From Nitratireductor arenosus (GTDB lineage Bacteria; Pseudomonadota; Alphaproteobacteria; Rhizobiales; Rhizobiaceae): a stretch of 64,000 nucleotides of DNA. How positions within the stretch are numbered: the first letter of the stretch is position 1; every line of letters begins with the position of its first letter. A program made the position numbers and the translations under genes. A model generated the notes under the pieces. That model saw nothing but the letters and a program-made list of their open reading frames with translations. It was not told where the DNA came from and made no database searches. The stretch lies in NCBI RefSeq assembly GCF_009742725.1, contig NZ_WPHG01000003.1, positions 248,001 through 312,000 of the forward strand, written 5' to 3'. This document shows, in pieces, positions 21,435 through 29,768 of this stretch.

Positions 21435-22460
21435 ATGAACGAAAACGCCACGAGAACCCTGTTTCATCCGTTCGAAAGCGGAACGCTTCCGGTTCCGGGA
21501 CCTGGAGAGCGGGCGCTGTTTCTGGGGGCGGTGGCCGGCTTCCGGCTACCGGACGGCTTTGCCGCCGATCTGCGGGCGGTGCAGGAATTCCGTCCGGATT
21601 TCCTTGCCCTGGAGCGGCGCGGCGTGGCCGTGACGCCCGAACCGCAGGGGGATGGCTACGATCTGGCGCTGGTGCTGCTCGGCCGCCATCGCGGTCAGAA
21701 CGAGGCTCGCATCGCCGAAGCCTATTCCCGCACCCGCACCGGCGGCCTCATCATGGTCGCCGGGGGCAAGAAGGACGGCGCCGACAGCCTGCGCAAGCGT
21801 CTCGGCAAGATGGTTTCCTTCGACGGCAGCCTGTCCAAACATCACGGTATCGTCTTCTGGTTTGTCAAGACGGCAACGGCAGCGGCCGTCATGGCGGAGC
21901 TGGCGCAAAACCGACGTGTGGTGATGGTCGATGGCCGCTTTCAGGCCGCGCCGGGCATGTTTTCGCATGACCGGATCGATCCGGCGTCACGATTGCTGGC
22001 CGGCCATCTTCCGCAAAATATCGCCGGCCGCGCCGCCGATTTCGGCGCTGGCTGGGGGTATCTGTCGACAGAGCTGTTGGCGCGAGCCGGACAAAGACTT
22101 GCCGGCCTCGACCTCTACGAGGCCGATCACGCGGCGCTGGAGGCGGCCAAAGCCAACCTTTCGACCCATGCCGATCGCCTGCCGCTCGGTTTCCATTGGC
22201 GGGATCTTTTGAGCGAAGTCGTGCCGCGCCAGTATGATGTCGTGGTGATGAACCCGCCCTTTCACCACGGCCGGGCGGCCGAACCGGCAATCGGCACGGG
22301 CATGATCCGTGCGGCGGGCGCGGCGCTCAAACCGGGCGGGCGACTTTTCCTCGTCGCCAATCGCGGCCTGCCTTACGAAGCCGACCTGAATAGGCTGTTC
22401 GCCGCGTCGGGCGAGATGCTGCGCGACGACCGTTTCAAGCTGCTTTGGGCCCGCCGCTGA
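21435..22460 (+). CDS. RsmC-like class I SAM-dependent methyltransferase
   Basis: 341 residues. Two tandem methyltransferase-like halves, as in RsmC/RlmG: the N-terminal half lacks a SAM motif (degenerate), the C-terminal half has the SAM loop ADFGAGWGYLS and the catalytic NPPFHHG (about 272-278) used for N2-methylation of guanine. RsmC methylates G1207 of 16S rRNA; RlmG acts on 23S G1835; which applies here cannot be told. It follows pnp after the terminator and is convergent with the EAL gene (54 bp between stops). Confidence 0.85.
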   Translation: MNENATRTLFHPFESGTLPVPGPGERALFLGAVAGFRLPDGFAADLRAVQEFRPDFLALERRGVAVTPEPQGDGYDLALVLLGRHRGQNEARIAEAYSRTRTGGLIMVAGGKKDGADSLRKRLGKMVSFDGSLSKHHGIVFWFVKTATAAAVMAELAQNRRVVMVDGRFQAAPGMFSHDRIDPASRLLAGHLPQNIAGRAADFGAGWGYLSTELLARAGQRLAGLDLYEADHAALEAAKANLSTHADRLPLGFHWRDLLSEVVPRQYDVVVMNPPFHHGRAAEPAIGTGMIRAAGAALKPGGRLFLVANRGLPYEADLNRLFAASGEMLRDDRFKLLWARR

Positions 22461-22514
22461 AGCGCAAGAGCAGGCATGCCGCACCCTAACTCTCTCGGGG
22501 CGCTGCCGTCGGAT

Positions 22515-24041
22515 TCAATGAACGGCGTGGCGAAGTTCGACCGCCTCGCCCGCGCGTACCACCAGAGGCTGCGGCTTGCCGAACAGATATCCCTGGAACA
22601 CCTCGCAGCCGGCCGCGCGCAATAGGGTCGCCTGATCCTCGGTCTCCACGCCCTCGGCGATCGTGTCGACGCCCAGCGCGCGCGATAGCCCGACGATGGT
22701 CGACACCACGGCGCCGCCATTGTCCCGGTCGATGCGCGAGACGAAGGAACGGTCGATCTTGAGCTTCTGGAACGAAAAGTCGATCAGGTAGGACAGGTTC
22801 GAATATCCCGTTCCGAAATCGTCGACGGCCACGGTCAGGCCCATCGCGGTGAATTCCCTCAGGATTTCGGCGGCGCGCCCGCGATCCTGCATCATCGCGG
22901 TTTCGGTGACTTCGAGCTCCAGCCGCGACGGCGGCAGGCCGGTGTCGGTCAGCACCTGTCGTACCAGGCTGGCGAAATCCTTGGTCATGAACTGCACCGG
23001 CGAGATATTGACGGCGACGAAGCAGTTGTCCGGCAGGGCGTGCGCGTCCGTGCAGGCCTTGCGCAGCACCCACTCGCCGATCGGGCCGATGATTCCGGTC
23101 TCTTCGGCGATCGGAATGAATTCGGCCGGCGGAATCATGCCGCGAACGGGATGGGTCCAGCGGATCAGGGCTTCGTAGCCGACGACACGGCCCTTTATGT
23201 GATCGAATTGCGGCTGGTAGTGGAGGTCGAAGTCGCCGCGGTCGAAAGCCGTGCTCAGTTCAGCTTCGATCCACTGGCGATAGTCCGCCACCTGACCCAT
23301 TTCGGGGTGGAATACCGCCCAGTTGCCGAGGCCGCCGGCACGCGCGTGCTGCAGCGCCAGATTGGAGCGGCGCAAAAGCACGATCGGGTCGTCGCCGTCC
23401 TTGGGGATCGCCACGACGCCGACCGACAGATTGAGCGACTGGAGGTGCGAGGGGAGCTGGTAAGGTTCCACCATCTTGTCGATCAGCTTGTCGATCATCG
23501 TGCCGATCTCGCCGCCTATCAGGCGGTCGGGAACCAGCGCGGCGAACTCCCCGGCGCCGATCCGTCCGATTTCCGAGCCGTCCGGGAGGCAGGTTTTCAG
23601 ACGGTGCGCGAAGGCCCGGATAACCTGGTCGCCCTGGCTGTAGCCTATGGCGTCGTTGATCTGCTTGAACCGGTCGATGTCGAGATCGATCAGGAAAACG
23701 GGTTCGCCCAGCCTCGTGCTGGCCGCCACAGCCTCGGCGGTTTTGCCGATCAGCGCGTTGCGGGCATGAAAGCCGGTGAGTTTGTCGATCTGCGTTTCCC
23801 GAAACACATAGCCGGCCGATTCGTCGACGCCGGCGAAAAACGACAGCGCCGCTCCTGCCGCGGCCAGTGCGCACAACGCTGCAACGATCGCGCCGACGAT
23901 TTCCGGCGGCAGACCGGCCAAGTTCCCACCCAGCCCCGACCGCAGCGCCCACAGGCCGATAATGAAGCTGCCCAGACCCGAGCTCGCTATCGTTATCATC
24001 CTGAATATCGGCGACCGGTTCGGATCCGGCGTATCACGCAT
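22515..24041 (-). CDS. c-di-GMP phosphodiesterase with degenerate GGDEF and intact EAL domains
   Basis: 508 residues. Two N-terminal membrane helices (about 16-35 and 43-65), then a GGDEF domain in which the active-site signature is GAGEF (in RIGAGEFAAL) rather than GG[D/E]EF, so cyclase activity is unlikely. The EAL domain is complete: YEALIRW, NISPVQF, ELEVTETAMM, DDFGTGYSNLSYL and EGVETEDQ with the metal-binding and catalytic residues. Predicted to be an inner-membrane c-di-GMP hydrolase possibly regulated by GTP. ATG at 24041 is preferred to a GTG at 24056 because GAGGAA lies just upstream of it. c-di-GMP often controls pili and adhesion, such as the Tad locus further along. Confidence 0.88.
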   Translation of the reverse strand: MRDTPDPNRSPIFRMITIASSGLGSFIIGLWALRSGLGGNLAGLPPEIVGAIVAALCALAAAGAALSFFAGVDESAGYVFRETQIDKLTGFHARNALIGKTAEAVAASTRLGEPVFLIDLDIDRFKQINDAIGYSQGDQVIRAFAHRLKTCLPDGSEIGRIGAGEFAALVPDRLIGGEIGTMIDKLIDKMVEPYQLPSHLQSLNLSVGVVAIPKDGDDPIVLLRRSNLALQHARAGGLGNWAVFHPEMGQVADYRQWIEAELSTAFDRGDFDLHYQPQFDHIKGRVVGYEALIRWTHPVRGMIPPAEFIPIAEETGIIGPIGEWVLRKACTDAHALPDNCFVAVNISPVQFMTKDFASLVRQVLTDTGLPPSRLELEVTETAMMQDRGRAAEILREFTAMGLTVAVDDFGTGYSNLSYLIDFSFQKLKIDRSFVSRIDRDNGGAVVSTIVGLSRALGVDTIAEGVETEDQATLLRAAGCEVFQGYLFGKPQPLVVRAGEAVELRHAVH

Positions 24042-24139
24042 GGCAAGGTTCCTCACTTGCCATACACAAAAGCACAGCCGAATTAAGGTTTGCTGCGCGG
24101 CTTTATTCGAATTTTAGCTGAATCGCGCCGCGTGCCGCC

Positions 24140-24940
24140 TCATTCGGACTTCTTGAGTTCCTCGAGGCTCGGCATGGACACGATATGATAGCCGGAATCG
24201 ACATAATGGACTTCGCCCGTCACGCCGGAGGAGAGATCGGACAACAGGTAGAGCGCCGAATTTCCGACCTGGTCGATGTCGACGCTGCGCCGCAGCGGGG
24301 AATTGCGCTGTTGAAAGGCGAACATATGACGGGCGTCGGCGACGCCTGCGCCGGCCAGCGTCCGCACCGGTCCTGCCGACAGGGCGTTGACGCGGATGCC
24401 GCGCGGCCCGAAATCGCTGGCCAGATAACGCACGCTCGCTTCCAACGCCGCCTTGGCCACGCCCATGACGTTGTAGTTGGGCATGACGCGCATCGAGCCC
24501 GCATAGGTAAGGGTCAGCATCGCGCCGTCATCCTCCATCATCGCCGCGGCACGCCGGGCGATCTCGGTGAAGGAAAAGCACGATATCAGCATGGTCCGGC
24601 TGAAATTGGCGCGTGTCGTATCGGCGTAGAGGCCCTTGAGTTCGTTCTTGTCGGAAAAGCCGATCGCGTGCACGATGAAATCGAGCTTGCCCCATTCCGA
24701 TTTCAGCGTGTCGAACACCGCGTCGACCGAGCTTTCGTCCTCGACGTCGCAGGGAAGAACCAGTTTCACGCCGGCCTGTTCGGCGAGCGGCTTGACCCGC
24801 CGCCCGAACGCCTCTCCCTGATAGGTGAACGCCATCTCGGCGCCGTGCTCGAACGCCTTCTTGGCGATGCCCCAAGCGATCGAGTGATCGTTGGCCACGC
24901 CCATGACAAGGCCGCGCTTGCCCTTCATCAGCCCCTCCAT
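24140..24940 (-). CDS. fabI: Enoyl-ACP reductase (NADH) FabI
   Basis: Last reduction step of fatty-acid elongation. 266 residues, SDR fold. Opens MEGLMKGKRGLVMGVANDHS, the FabI nucleotide-binding start, and has the active site PNYNVMGVAKAALEA with Tyr and Lys, and GPRGIRVNALSAGPVRT. Third gene of fabA-fabB-fabI; 10 bp after fabB. Start ATG has AGGAG just upstream. Rhizobia often have two FabI paralogues; this is the one in the fabAB cluster. Triclosan is a known inhibitor of this enzyme family. Confidence 0.95.
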   Translation of the reverse strand: MEGLMKGKRGLVMGVANDHSIAWGIAKKAFEHGAEMAFTYQGEAFGRRVKPLAEQAGVKLVLPCDVEDESSVDAVFDTLKSEWGKLDFIVHAIGFSDKNELKGLYADTTRANFSRTMLISCFSFTEIARRAAAMMEDDGAMLTLTYAGSMRVMPNYNVMGVAKAALEASVRYLASDFGPRGIRVNALSAGPVRTLAGAGVADARHMFAFQQRNSPLRRSVDIDQVGNSALYLLSDLSSGVTGEVHYVDSGYHIVSMPSLEELKKSE

Positions 24941-24950
24941 AAGCGCGCTC

Positions 24951-26171
24951 CTACCGGGAATGCCGCTGGAAGACGAGGGTGGCGTTGGTGCCGCCGAAGC
25001 CGAAGGAGTTCGAAAGCACGGTATCGATCCTGGCGTCGTCGATGCGCTCGCGCACGATCGGCGCGCCCTCGAACTCTGGGTCGAGCGTCTCGATATGCGC
25101 GCTCTTGCCGATGAAACCAGCCTGCATCATCAGGATCGAATAGATCGATTCCTGAACGCCGGCCGCGCCCAGCGAATGACCGGTGAGCGATTTGGTCGAC
25201 GCGATATGCGGCATTTTCTCACCAAATACCTCGCGGATCGCGGCGATCTCGCGCGAATCGCCGACCGGCGTCGAGGTGCCGTGCGTGTTGACGTAGTCGA
25301 CGTCGCCCTCGACCGTCGCCAGCGCCTGGCGCATGCAGCGTACTGCGCCCTCGCCTGAGGGGGCGACCATGTCGAACCCGTCCGATGTCGCGCCGTAACC
25401 CACGATCTCGGCATAGATCTTGGCACCGCGCGCCTTGGCGTGCTCCAGCTCTTCGAGAACCAGCACGCCGGCGCCGCCGGCGATCACGAAACCGTCGCGG
25501 GTGGCGTCGTAGGCGCGTGAGGCCGTGGCGGCCTGGTCGTTGAACTTGGACGACATCGCGCCCATGGCGTCGAACAGGTTCGACATCGTCCAGTCGAGAT
25601 CCTCGTGCCCGCCCGCGAAGACGATGTCCTGCTTGCCCCACTGGATAAGCTCGGCCGCGTTGCCGATGCAGTGCGCCGAGGTCGAGCAGGCCGAGGAGAT
25701 CGAGTAGTTCACGCCGTGGATCTTGAACCAGGTCGCGAGCGTCGCGGACGCGGTCGAAGACATGGCCTTCGGCACCGCGAACGGGCCGATGCGCTTGGGA
25801 CTGTTGTTCTTTTCCGTTATCGCCGCTGCTTCAACGATGGTGCGCGTCGAGGGGCCGCCGGAGCCCATGATGATGCCGGTGCGTTCGTTGGTGATGTCGG
25901 TCTCGGCAAGGCCGGAATCGGCGATCGCCTGTTGCATGGCGACGTGGTTCCAGGCTCCGCCTTTCGACAGAAAGCGCATCGCGCGGCGATCGACCAGTTC
26001 CGTGGGGTCGAGCGTCGGCGCTCCCCAGACCTGGCAGCGAAAGCCGTGCTCGGCGAATTCGTCCGAAAAACTGATCCCCGATCGCGCATCGCGCAGCGAG
26101 GCTTCGACCTCGCCGGCATTGTTACCGATCGACGAGACGATACCGAGTCCGGTTACGACGACACGTTTCAT
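24951..26171 (-). CDS. fabB: Beta-ketoacyl-ACP synthase I FabB
   Basis: Elongates cis-3-decenoyl-ACP and saturated acyl-ACPs, the branch point for unsaturated fatty acids. 406 residues from ATG 26171 (GGGAGAA upstream; an ATG eight codons earlier is less good). Catalytic Cys is in [10 protein letters not shown], the two His in [11 protein letters not shown] and TGHSLGAAG. The N-terminus [17 protein letters not shown] is typical of FabB rather than FabF. Located 49 bp after fabA; FabA and FabB together are the classical anaerobic unsaturated-fatty-acid pair. Confidence 0.96.
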   Translation of the reverse strand: MKRVVVTGLGIVSSIGNNAGEVEASLRDARSGISFSDEFAEHGFRCQVWGAPTLDPTELVDRRAMRFLSKGGAWNHVAMQQAIADSGLAETDITNERTGIIMGSGGPSTRTIVEAAAITEKNNSPKRIGPFAVPKAMSSTASATLATWFKIHGVNYSISSACSTSAHCIGNAAELIQWGKQDIVFAGGHEDLDWTMSNLFDAMGAMSSKFNDQAATASRAYDATRDGFVIAGGAGVLVLEELEHAKARGAKIYAEIVGYGATSDGFDMVAPSGEGAVRCMRQALATVEGDVDYVNTHGTSTPVGDSREIAAIREVFGEKMPHIASTKSLTGHSLGAAGVQESIYSILMMQAGFIGKSAHIETLDPEFEGAPIVRERIDDARIDTVLSNSFGFGGTNATLVFQRHSR

Positions 26172-26220
26172 GTCGTTCTCCCTGGGCTTGTTCAACGGGC
26201 CGTGTCCGGCCGGGCTTAAG

Positions 26221-26733
26221 TTAGGCTTCCTGCTTGGCCAGGCCGACCTTCAGGTCGGAGGCCGTGTAGATCGTTTCGCCGTCCGCCTTCAGCCAGCCGT
26301 CGGCGATGCCCAGCACCAGCCGGCCGCGCATGACGCGTTTGAAGTCGACGCCGAATTCGACCAGTTTGACGTCCGGTGTCACCATGCCCTTGAATTTGAC
26401 CTCGCCGGTGGACAACGCCATGCCCTTGCCCGGCTCGCCGAGCCAGCCGAGGAAAAACCCCGTCATCTGCCACATTGCATCCAGGCCGAGGCAGCCCGGC
26501 ATCACCGGATTGCCGATGAAGTGGCACGGGAAGAACCAGAGGTCGGGCTTGATGTCCAGTTCAGCGCGTATATTGCCCTTGCCGTATTCGCCGCCGGTCT
26601 CGCTGATCTCGGTGATCCGGTCGAACATCAGCATGGGCGGCGCCGGAAGCTGGGCGTTGCCCGGTCCGAAAAGCTCACCCCGCGCGCATGCCAGGAGCTC
26701 TTCGTAGCCATAGCTGGATTTGCGCTCTGCCAT
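26221..26733 (-). CDS. fabA: 3-hydroxydecanoyl-ACP dehydratase/isomerase FabA
   Basis: Hot-dog-fold enzyme that dehydrates 3-hydroxyacyl-ACP and isomerises trans-2- to cis-3-decenoyl-ACP. 170 residues, the standard length. Active-site His71 and Asp85 lie in [19 protein letters not shown]. First gene of the fabA-fabB-fabI operon, divergent from irr, so both may share a regulatory region (26734-26936). Confidence 0.97.
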   Translation of the reverse strand: MAERKSSYGYEELLACARGELFGPGNAQLPAPPMLMFDRITEISETGGEYGKGNIRAELDIKPDLWFFPCHFIGNPVMPGCLGLDAMWQMTGFFLGWLGEPGKGMALSTGEVKFKGMVTPDVKLVEFGVDFKRVMRGRLVLGIADGWLKADGETIYTASDLKVGLAKQEA

Positions 26734-26828
26734 ACATCCCTTCCCGCTTTGAAAATACGGGCGGCCTCATTTGCCTGCCCGTTCCCGCGCTTGGCCAAAC
26801 CGGCCAGCCGCAAGAAACCCATGCCTGC

Positions 26829-26856
26829 GCTTATCGCGATGTGCAGCACGGGTCAA
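26829..26856 (-). promoter_or_regulatory. Candidate fabA promoter
   Basis: On the minus strand TTGACC (26851-26856) is followed after 15-16 bases by GATAAG/ATAAGC (26829-26835). It lies 96 bp upstream of fabA and 11 bp from the -35 of the divergent irr promoter, so the two promoters are back to back. Confidence 0.4.
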
Positions 26857-26866
26857 TGTGCCGCTA

Positions 26867-26895
26867 TTGATCTGGATTTGCCGAGAAGTTATATC
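26867..26895 (+). promoter_or_regulatory. Candidate irr promoter
   Basis: TTGATC (26867-26872), 17 bases, TATATC (26890-26895). Good spacing and a good -10. Transcription would start near 26902. Confidence 0.5.
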
Positions 26896-26936
26896 CTGAA
26901 ATGTGAATTTGACGCCGGAGCCGGTGTGCCGGAGGC

Positions 26937-27389
26937 GTGAGCGGGCTTGACGCCCCGAAACGAGGTGAGATGCTGGACACATTGTCTCTGGCGAAGAGGA
27001 AGGTGCGTACGGCCGGTTTGCGGCCGACGCGGCAGCGTGTCGCGCTCGCCGATCTCCTGTTCGCCAAGGGCGACCGGCACCTGTCGGCTGAGGAGCTGCA
27101 CGAGGAAGCGGTCGATGCCGGCGTTCCCGTGTCGCTGGCGACCGTCTACAACACGCTGCACCAGTTCACCGAGGCAGGCATGCTTCGTATCCTGGCCGTC
27201 GAGGGCGCGAAGACCTATTTCGACACAAACACGTCCGACCACCATCATTATTTCATCGAGGGCGAAAGCCGCGTCGTTGACATCCCCTCCGGACCGGTCA
27301 CCGTCCACAACCTGCCCGAGCCGCCCGAGGGCATGGAGATCGTCAATGTAGATATCGTCGTGCGGCTGCGGCCCAGGCACGGCGGCTGA
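26937..27389 (+). CDS. irr: Iron response regulator Irr (Fur family)
   Basis: 150 residues. Winged helix (RTAGLRPTRQRVALADLLF, then VSLATVYNTLHQFTEAGMLR, the DNA-recognition helix) and a dimerisation domain with the Irr hallmark HHH in TSDHHHYF, used for heme/metal sensing. The classical Fur cysteine pairs are absent, as in Irr. Start is uncertain: GTG at 26937 has GGAGG only one base away, while ATG at 26970 has GAGG four bases away; both are poor. In rhizobia Irr represses heme synthesis and other iron-using genes under low iron, and is degraded when heme is available. Confidence 0.93.
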   Translation: MSGLDAPKRGEMLDTLSLAKRKVRTAGLRPTRQRVALADLLFAKGDRHLSAEELHEEAVDAGVPVSLATVYNTLHQFTEAGMLRILAVEGAKTYFDTNTSDHHHYFIEGESRVVDIPSGPVTVHNLPEPPEGMEIVNVDIVVRLRPRHGG

Positions 27390-27568
27390 ACCGGGCGCTT
27401 TTCGACAGTTCTGGAACAACATCATCGCGTCGATGCGTGTCGGGTCCGGCCAGAAAAAGCTGACCGAGCCGCCCGCTGCCGGTTGCGCTCGACAAGACGA
27501 TATCGCGCTACTGGGTGCCGCGGCCGCCGGAGACGTTGGGTGCCGAAATCGGCGGCCCGCCGTCCAGC

Positions 27569-28135
27569 TCAATCCTCGATGGTTTCTCCGGGATAGGCGC
27601 CCCAGACCTGCTGCTGGCGCACCCAGCCTGTGTGCCCGCCGAAGTCCATCCTGCACCATGTACCGTTGCAGGTGCGGATTTCACCGACGGTGCCCGGTTC
27701 CACCAGCGCGATCGTCCGCGCGTCGTCATAGGGTTCCTTGCGTAGGGCGATTTCCGCCGTCTTGCCGCGTTGCCACGGGGCGGCGATCCCGGTGCGTCGG
27801 CCTGAAAGCAGCGAGCCGCTGATCCAGCCCTCCACGCCTTCCGAATCGCGCACCCGGCGCCAATTGTCGTACTCTTGGATGATCTCCATTGGTAGGCCGC
27901 TGCGCAAATAGAGCCAGTCGACGGCGTAGCTGCGACCGGGCCCGATCCGCAGATTGACCCGGCTCGCCTTGAGGCTGACGAAGCGCGGCAGCGGCAGGCC
28001 GCTCGGCCCGCGGGCCACGGGTTGCGAGGCGCCCGCCGACCATGCGGGCGTGTAAGGGACGGTCGATGCGGTTGCCGTTGCCAGGAGAGCAGCCCCAACG
28101 GCCAGGCCAAGCGACACGAAACGCGACACGGTCAT
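27569..28135 (-). CDS. Secreted SH3-domain protein
   Basis: 188 residues. Signal peptide to about residue 24, then one clear SH3b domain (VNLRIGPGRSYAVDWLYLRSGLPMEII, WRRVRDSEGVEGWI), followed by a second SH3-like stretch with RKEPYDDARTIALVEPGTVGEI and a Cys pair (TCNGTWCRM). It faces away from the dehydrogenase, with a 165-bp divergent region between them. This pair of neighbours is common in rhizobia. Probably periplasmic; function unknown. The open frame continues far upstream antisense to the dehydrogenase but that part is not coding. Confidence 0.82.
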   Translation of the reverse strand: MTVSRFVSLGLAVGAALLATATASTVPYTPAWSAGASQPVARGPSGLPLPRFVSLKASRVNLRIGPGRSYAVDWLYLRSGLPMEIIQEYDNWRRVRDSEGVEGWISGSLLSGRRTGIAAPWQRGKTAEIALRKEPYDDARTIALVEPGTVGEIRTCNGTWCRMDFGGHTGWVRQQQVWGAYPGETIED

Positions 28136-28300
28136 TCCCTGAATTTCTACCCTGTTACGGCTGCGGAGCGGGCCGGCAAGGTCCGGTTTTTCTTTGTCTT
28201 CATCGGGCCCAGTTGTTACACAGGGGCTGGGCCGATCACGCTGGCGAGTATCGCCCGTCTTGGTTAAAGAGGTCTCAACAGGACCCGGAACGAGGAAACG

Positions 28301-29302
28301 ATGGCGGGCAGGAAAAAGCCTCTCGTGGTGATCACGCGCAAGCTGCCGGATCCCGTGGAAACACGCATGCGCGAACTGTTCGATGCGCGGCTGATCGTCG
28401 AGGACAGGCCGATGACGCAACCCGAACTGGTCGCGGCGGTGCGTGAGGCCGACGTTTTGGTGCCGACGATCACCGATCGCATCGACGCGGCGCTGATCGC
28501 CCAGGCCGGCGAGCGGCTGAAGCTGATCGCCAATTTCGGCAATGGCGTCGACCATATCGATGTCGAAGCCGCGGCGCAAAGGCAGATCACCGTCACCAAT
28601 ACGCCCAATGTGCTGACCGAGGATACGGCCGACATGACCATGGGCCTGATCCTGACCGTGCCGCGACGGCTGGTCGAGGGGGCTGGCGTCCTGAAGGGGG
28701 AAGGCAAATGGGGCGGCTGGTCGCCGACCTGGATGCTCGGACACCGCATCTGGGGCAAGCGGCTCGGCATTATCGGCATGGGGCGGATAGGTACGGCCGT
28801 GGCACGACGCGCCAAGGCGTTTGGGCTTTCGATCCACTACCACAACCGCAGCCGGGTCGCGCCTGCGATCGAGGATGAATTGGAGGCGACCTATTGGGAA
28901 AGCCTCGACCAGATGCTGGCCCGTATGGACATCATCTCCGTCAATTGTCCCTCCACGCCGGCAACGTTCCACCTGCTTTCGGCCAGACGCCTGGCGCTGA
29001 TGCAGCCCGGCTCCTACATCGTCAACACGGCCCGCGGCGAGATCATCGACGAGGCGGCGATGATCGACATGATCCGCGAGGGCAGGCTGGCGGGCGCCGG
29101 CCTCGACGTCTTCGAGCACGAACCGGCGGTCAACCCGAAGCTGGCCAGGCTGGCCGACAAGGGCAAGGTCGTTTTGTTGCCGCATATGGGATCGGCCACG
29201 ATCGAGGGCCGCATCGACATGGGTGACAAGGTGATCATCAATATCCGGACCTTTTTCGATGGCCATCGTCCGCCCGACCGGGTGCTTCCTGGCCGGATCT
29301 GA
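28301..29302 (+). CDS. D-2-hydroxyacid dehydrogenase (glyoxylate reductase-like)
   Basis: 333 residues, NAD(P)-dependent. The Rossmann motif is GIIGMGRIGTAVARR; the catalytic Arg is in NTARGEIID, Glu in DVFEHEP and His in LLPHMGSAT. Closest in pattern to GyaR-type glyoxylate/hydroxypyruvate reductases; substrate cannot be fixed from sequence. GAGGAA precedes the ATG. It is convergent with the aconitase X swivel gene (35 bp between stops). Confidence 0.88.
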   Translation: MAGRKKPLVVITRKLPDPVETRMRELFDARLIVEDRPMTQPELVAAVREADVLVPTITDRIDAALIAQAGERLKLIANFGNGVDHIDVEAAAQRQITVTNTPNVLTEDTADMTMGLILTVPRRLVEGAGVLKGEGKWGGWSPTWMLGHRIWGKRLGIIGMGRIGTAVARRAKAFGLSIHYHNRSRVAPAIEDELEATYWESLDQMLARMDIISVNCPSTPATFHLLSARRLALMQPGSYIVNTARGEIIDEAAMIDMIREGRLAGAGLDVFEHEPAVNPKLARLADKGKVVLLPHMGSATIEGRIDMGDKVIINIRTFFDGHRPPDRVLPGRI

Positions 29303-29337
29303 GGACCGCGCGCCCTTTTTGCGGGTGCGCAGGGTCG

Positions 29338-29766
29338 TTATTGTCCGCTGCCGCCTTCCAGGATATCGAGCGTCCCGTCGCTTCCGACCTCGACCGTGCG
29401 ACCGCAGAACGCGGAAAAATGCTCCGGGTCGAGCCGCACCGCGATTGGCGGTTCCCAGCCCATCTCGCGCGCCACGATCAGGCCCAGAAGCAGGATTGCG
29501 TCGGGCTCGCCGATGATGAGTGCCGCCGGTGCGACGCCGCCCCTGACAAGTTCCAGAAGCACTGACGAGGCGGACGACGATCCGATCGTTGCCGGCACGA
29601 ACAGCACCTTCATGGCCACGGCTGCGCCATATTGGGGATGGCGCCCGTCGATGATCCTGCCGTCGCGCGGATCCACCCCGCCCCAAAAGCTGATCGGTGC
29701 CTGCAGGACGAGCGCGGGGCCGCGGCCGGGCATGCCGGCAACCAGGACATCGCCTTTCGCCGACAC
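29338..29766 (-). CDS. Aconitase X small (swivel, DUF126) subunit
   Basis: 142 residues. The swivel-domain signature is SFWGGVDPRDGRIIDGRHPQ, followed by MKVLFVPATIGSSSASSVLLEL and AIIIGEPDAILLLG-like text (LIIGEPDAILLLG). It pairs with the catalytic subunit encoded immediately upstream; GTG at 29766 lies 2 bp after that stop, so the two are co-translated. The open frame runs on upstream antisense-free inside the catalytic gene in another frame but is not coding there. Split AcnX enzymes in bacteria are best known as cis-3-hydroxy-L-proline dehydratases, but substrate is unproven here. Confidence 0.8.
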   Translation of the reverse strand: MSAKGDVLVAGMPGRGPALVLQAPISFWGGVDPRDGRIIDGRHPQYGAAVAMKVLFVPATIGSSSASSVLLELVRGGVAPAALIIGEPDAILLLGLIVAREMGWEPPIAVRLDPEHFSAFCGRTVEVGSDGTLDILEGGSGQ

Positions 29767-29768
29767 GG

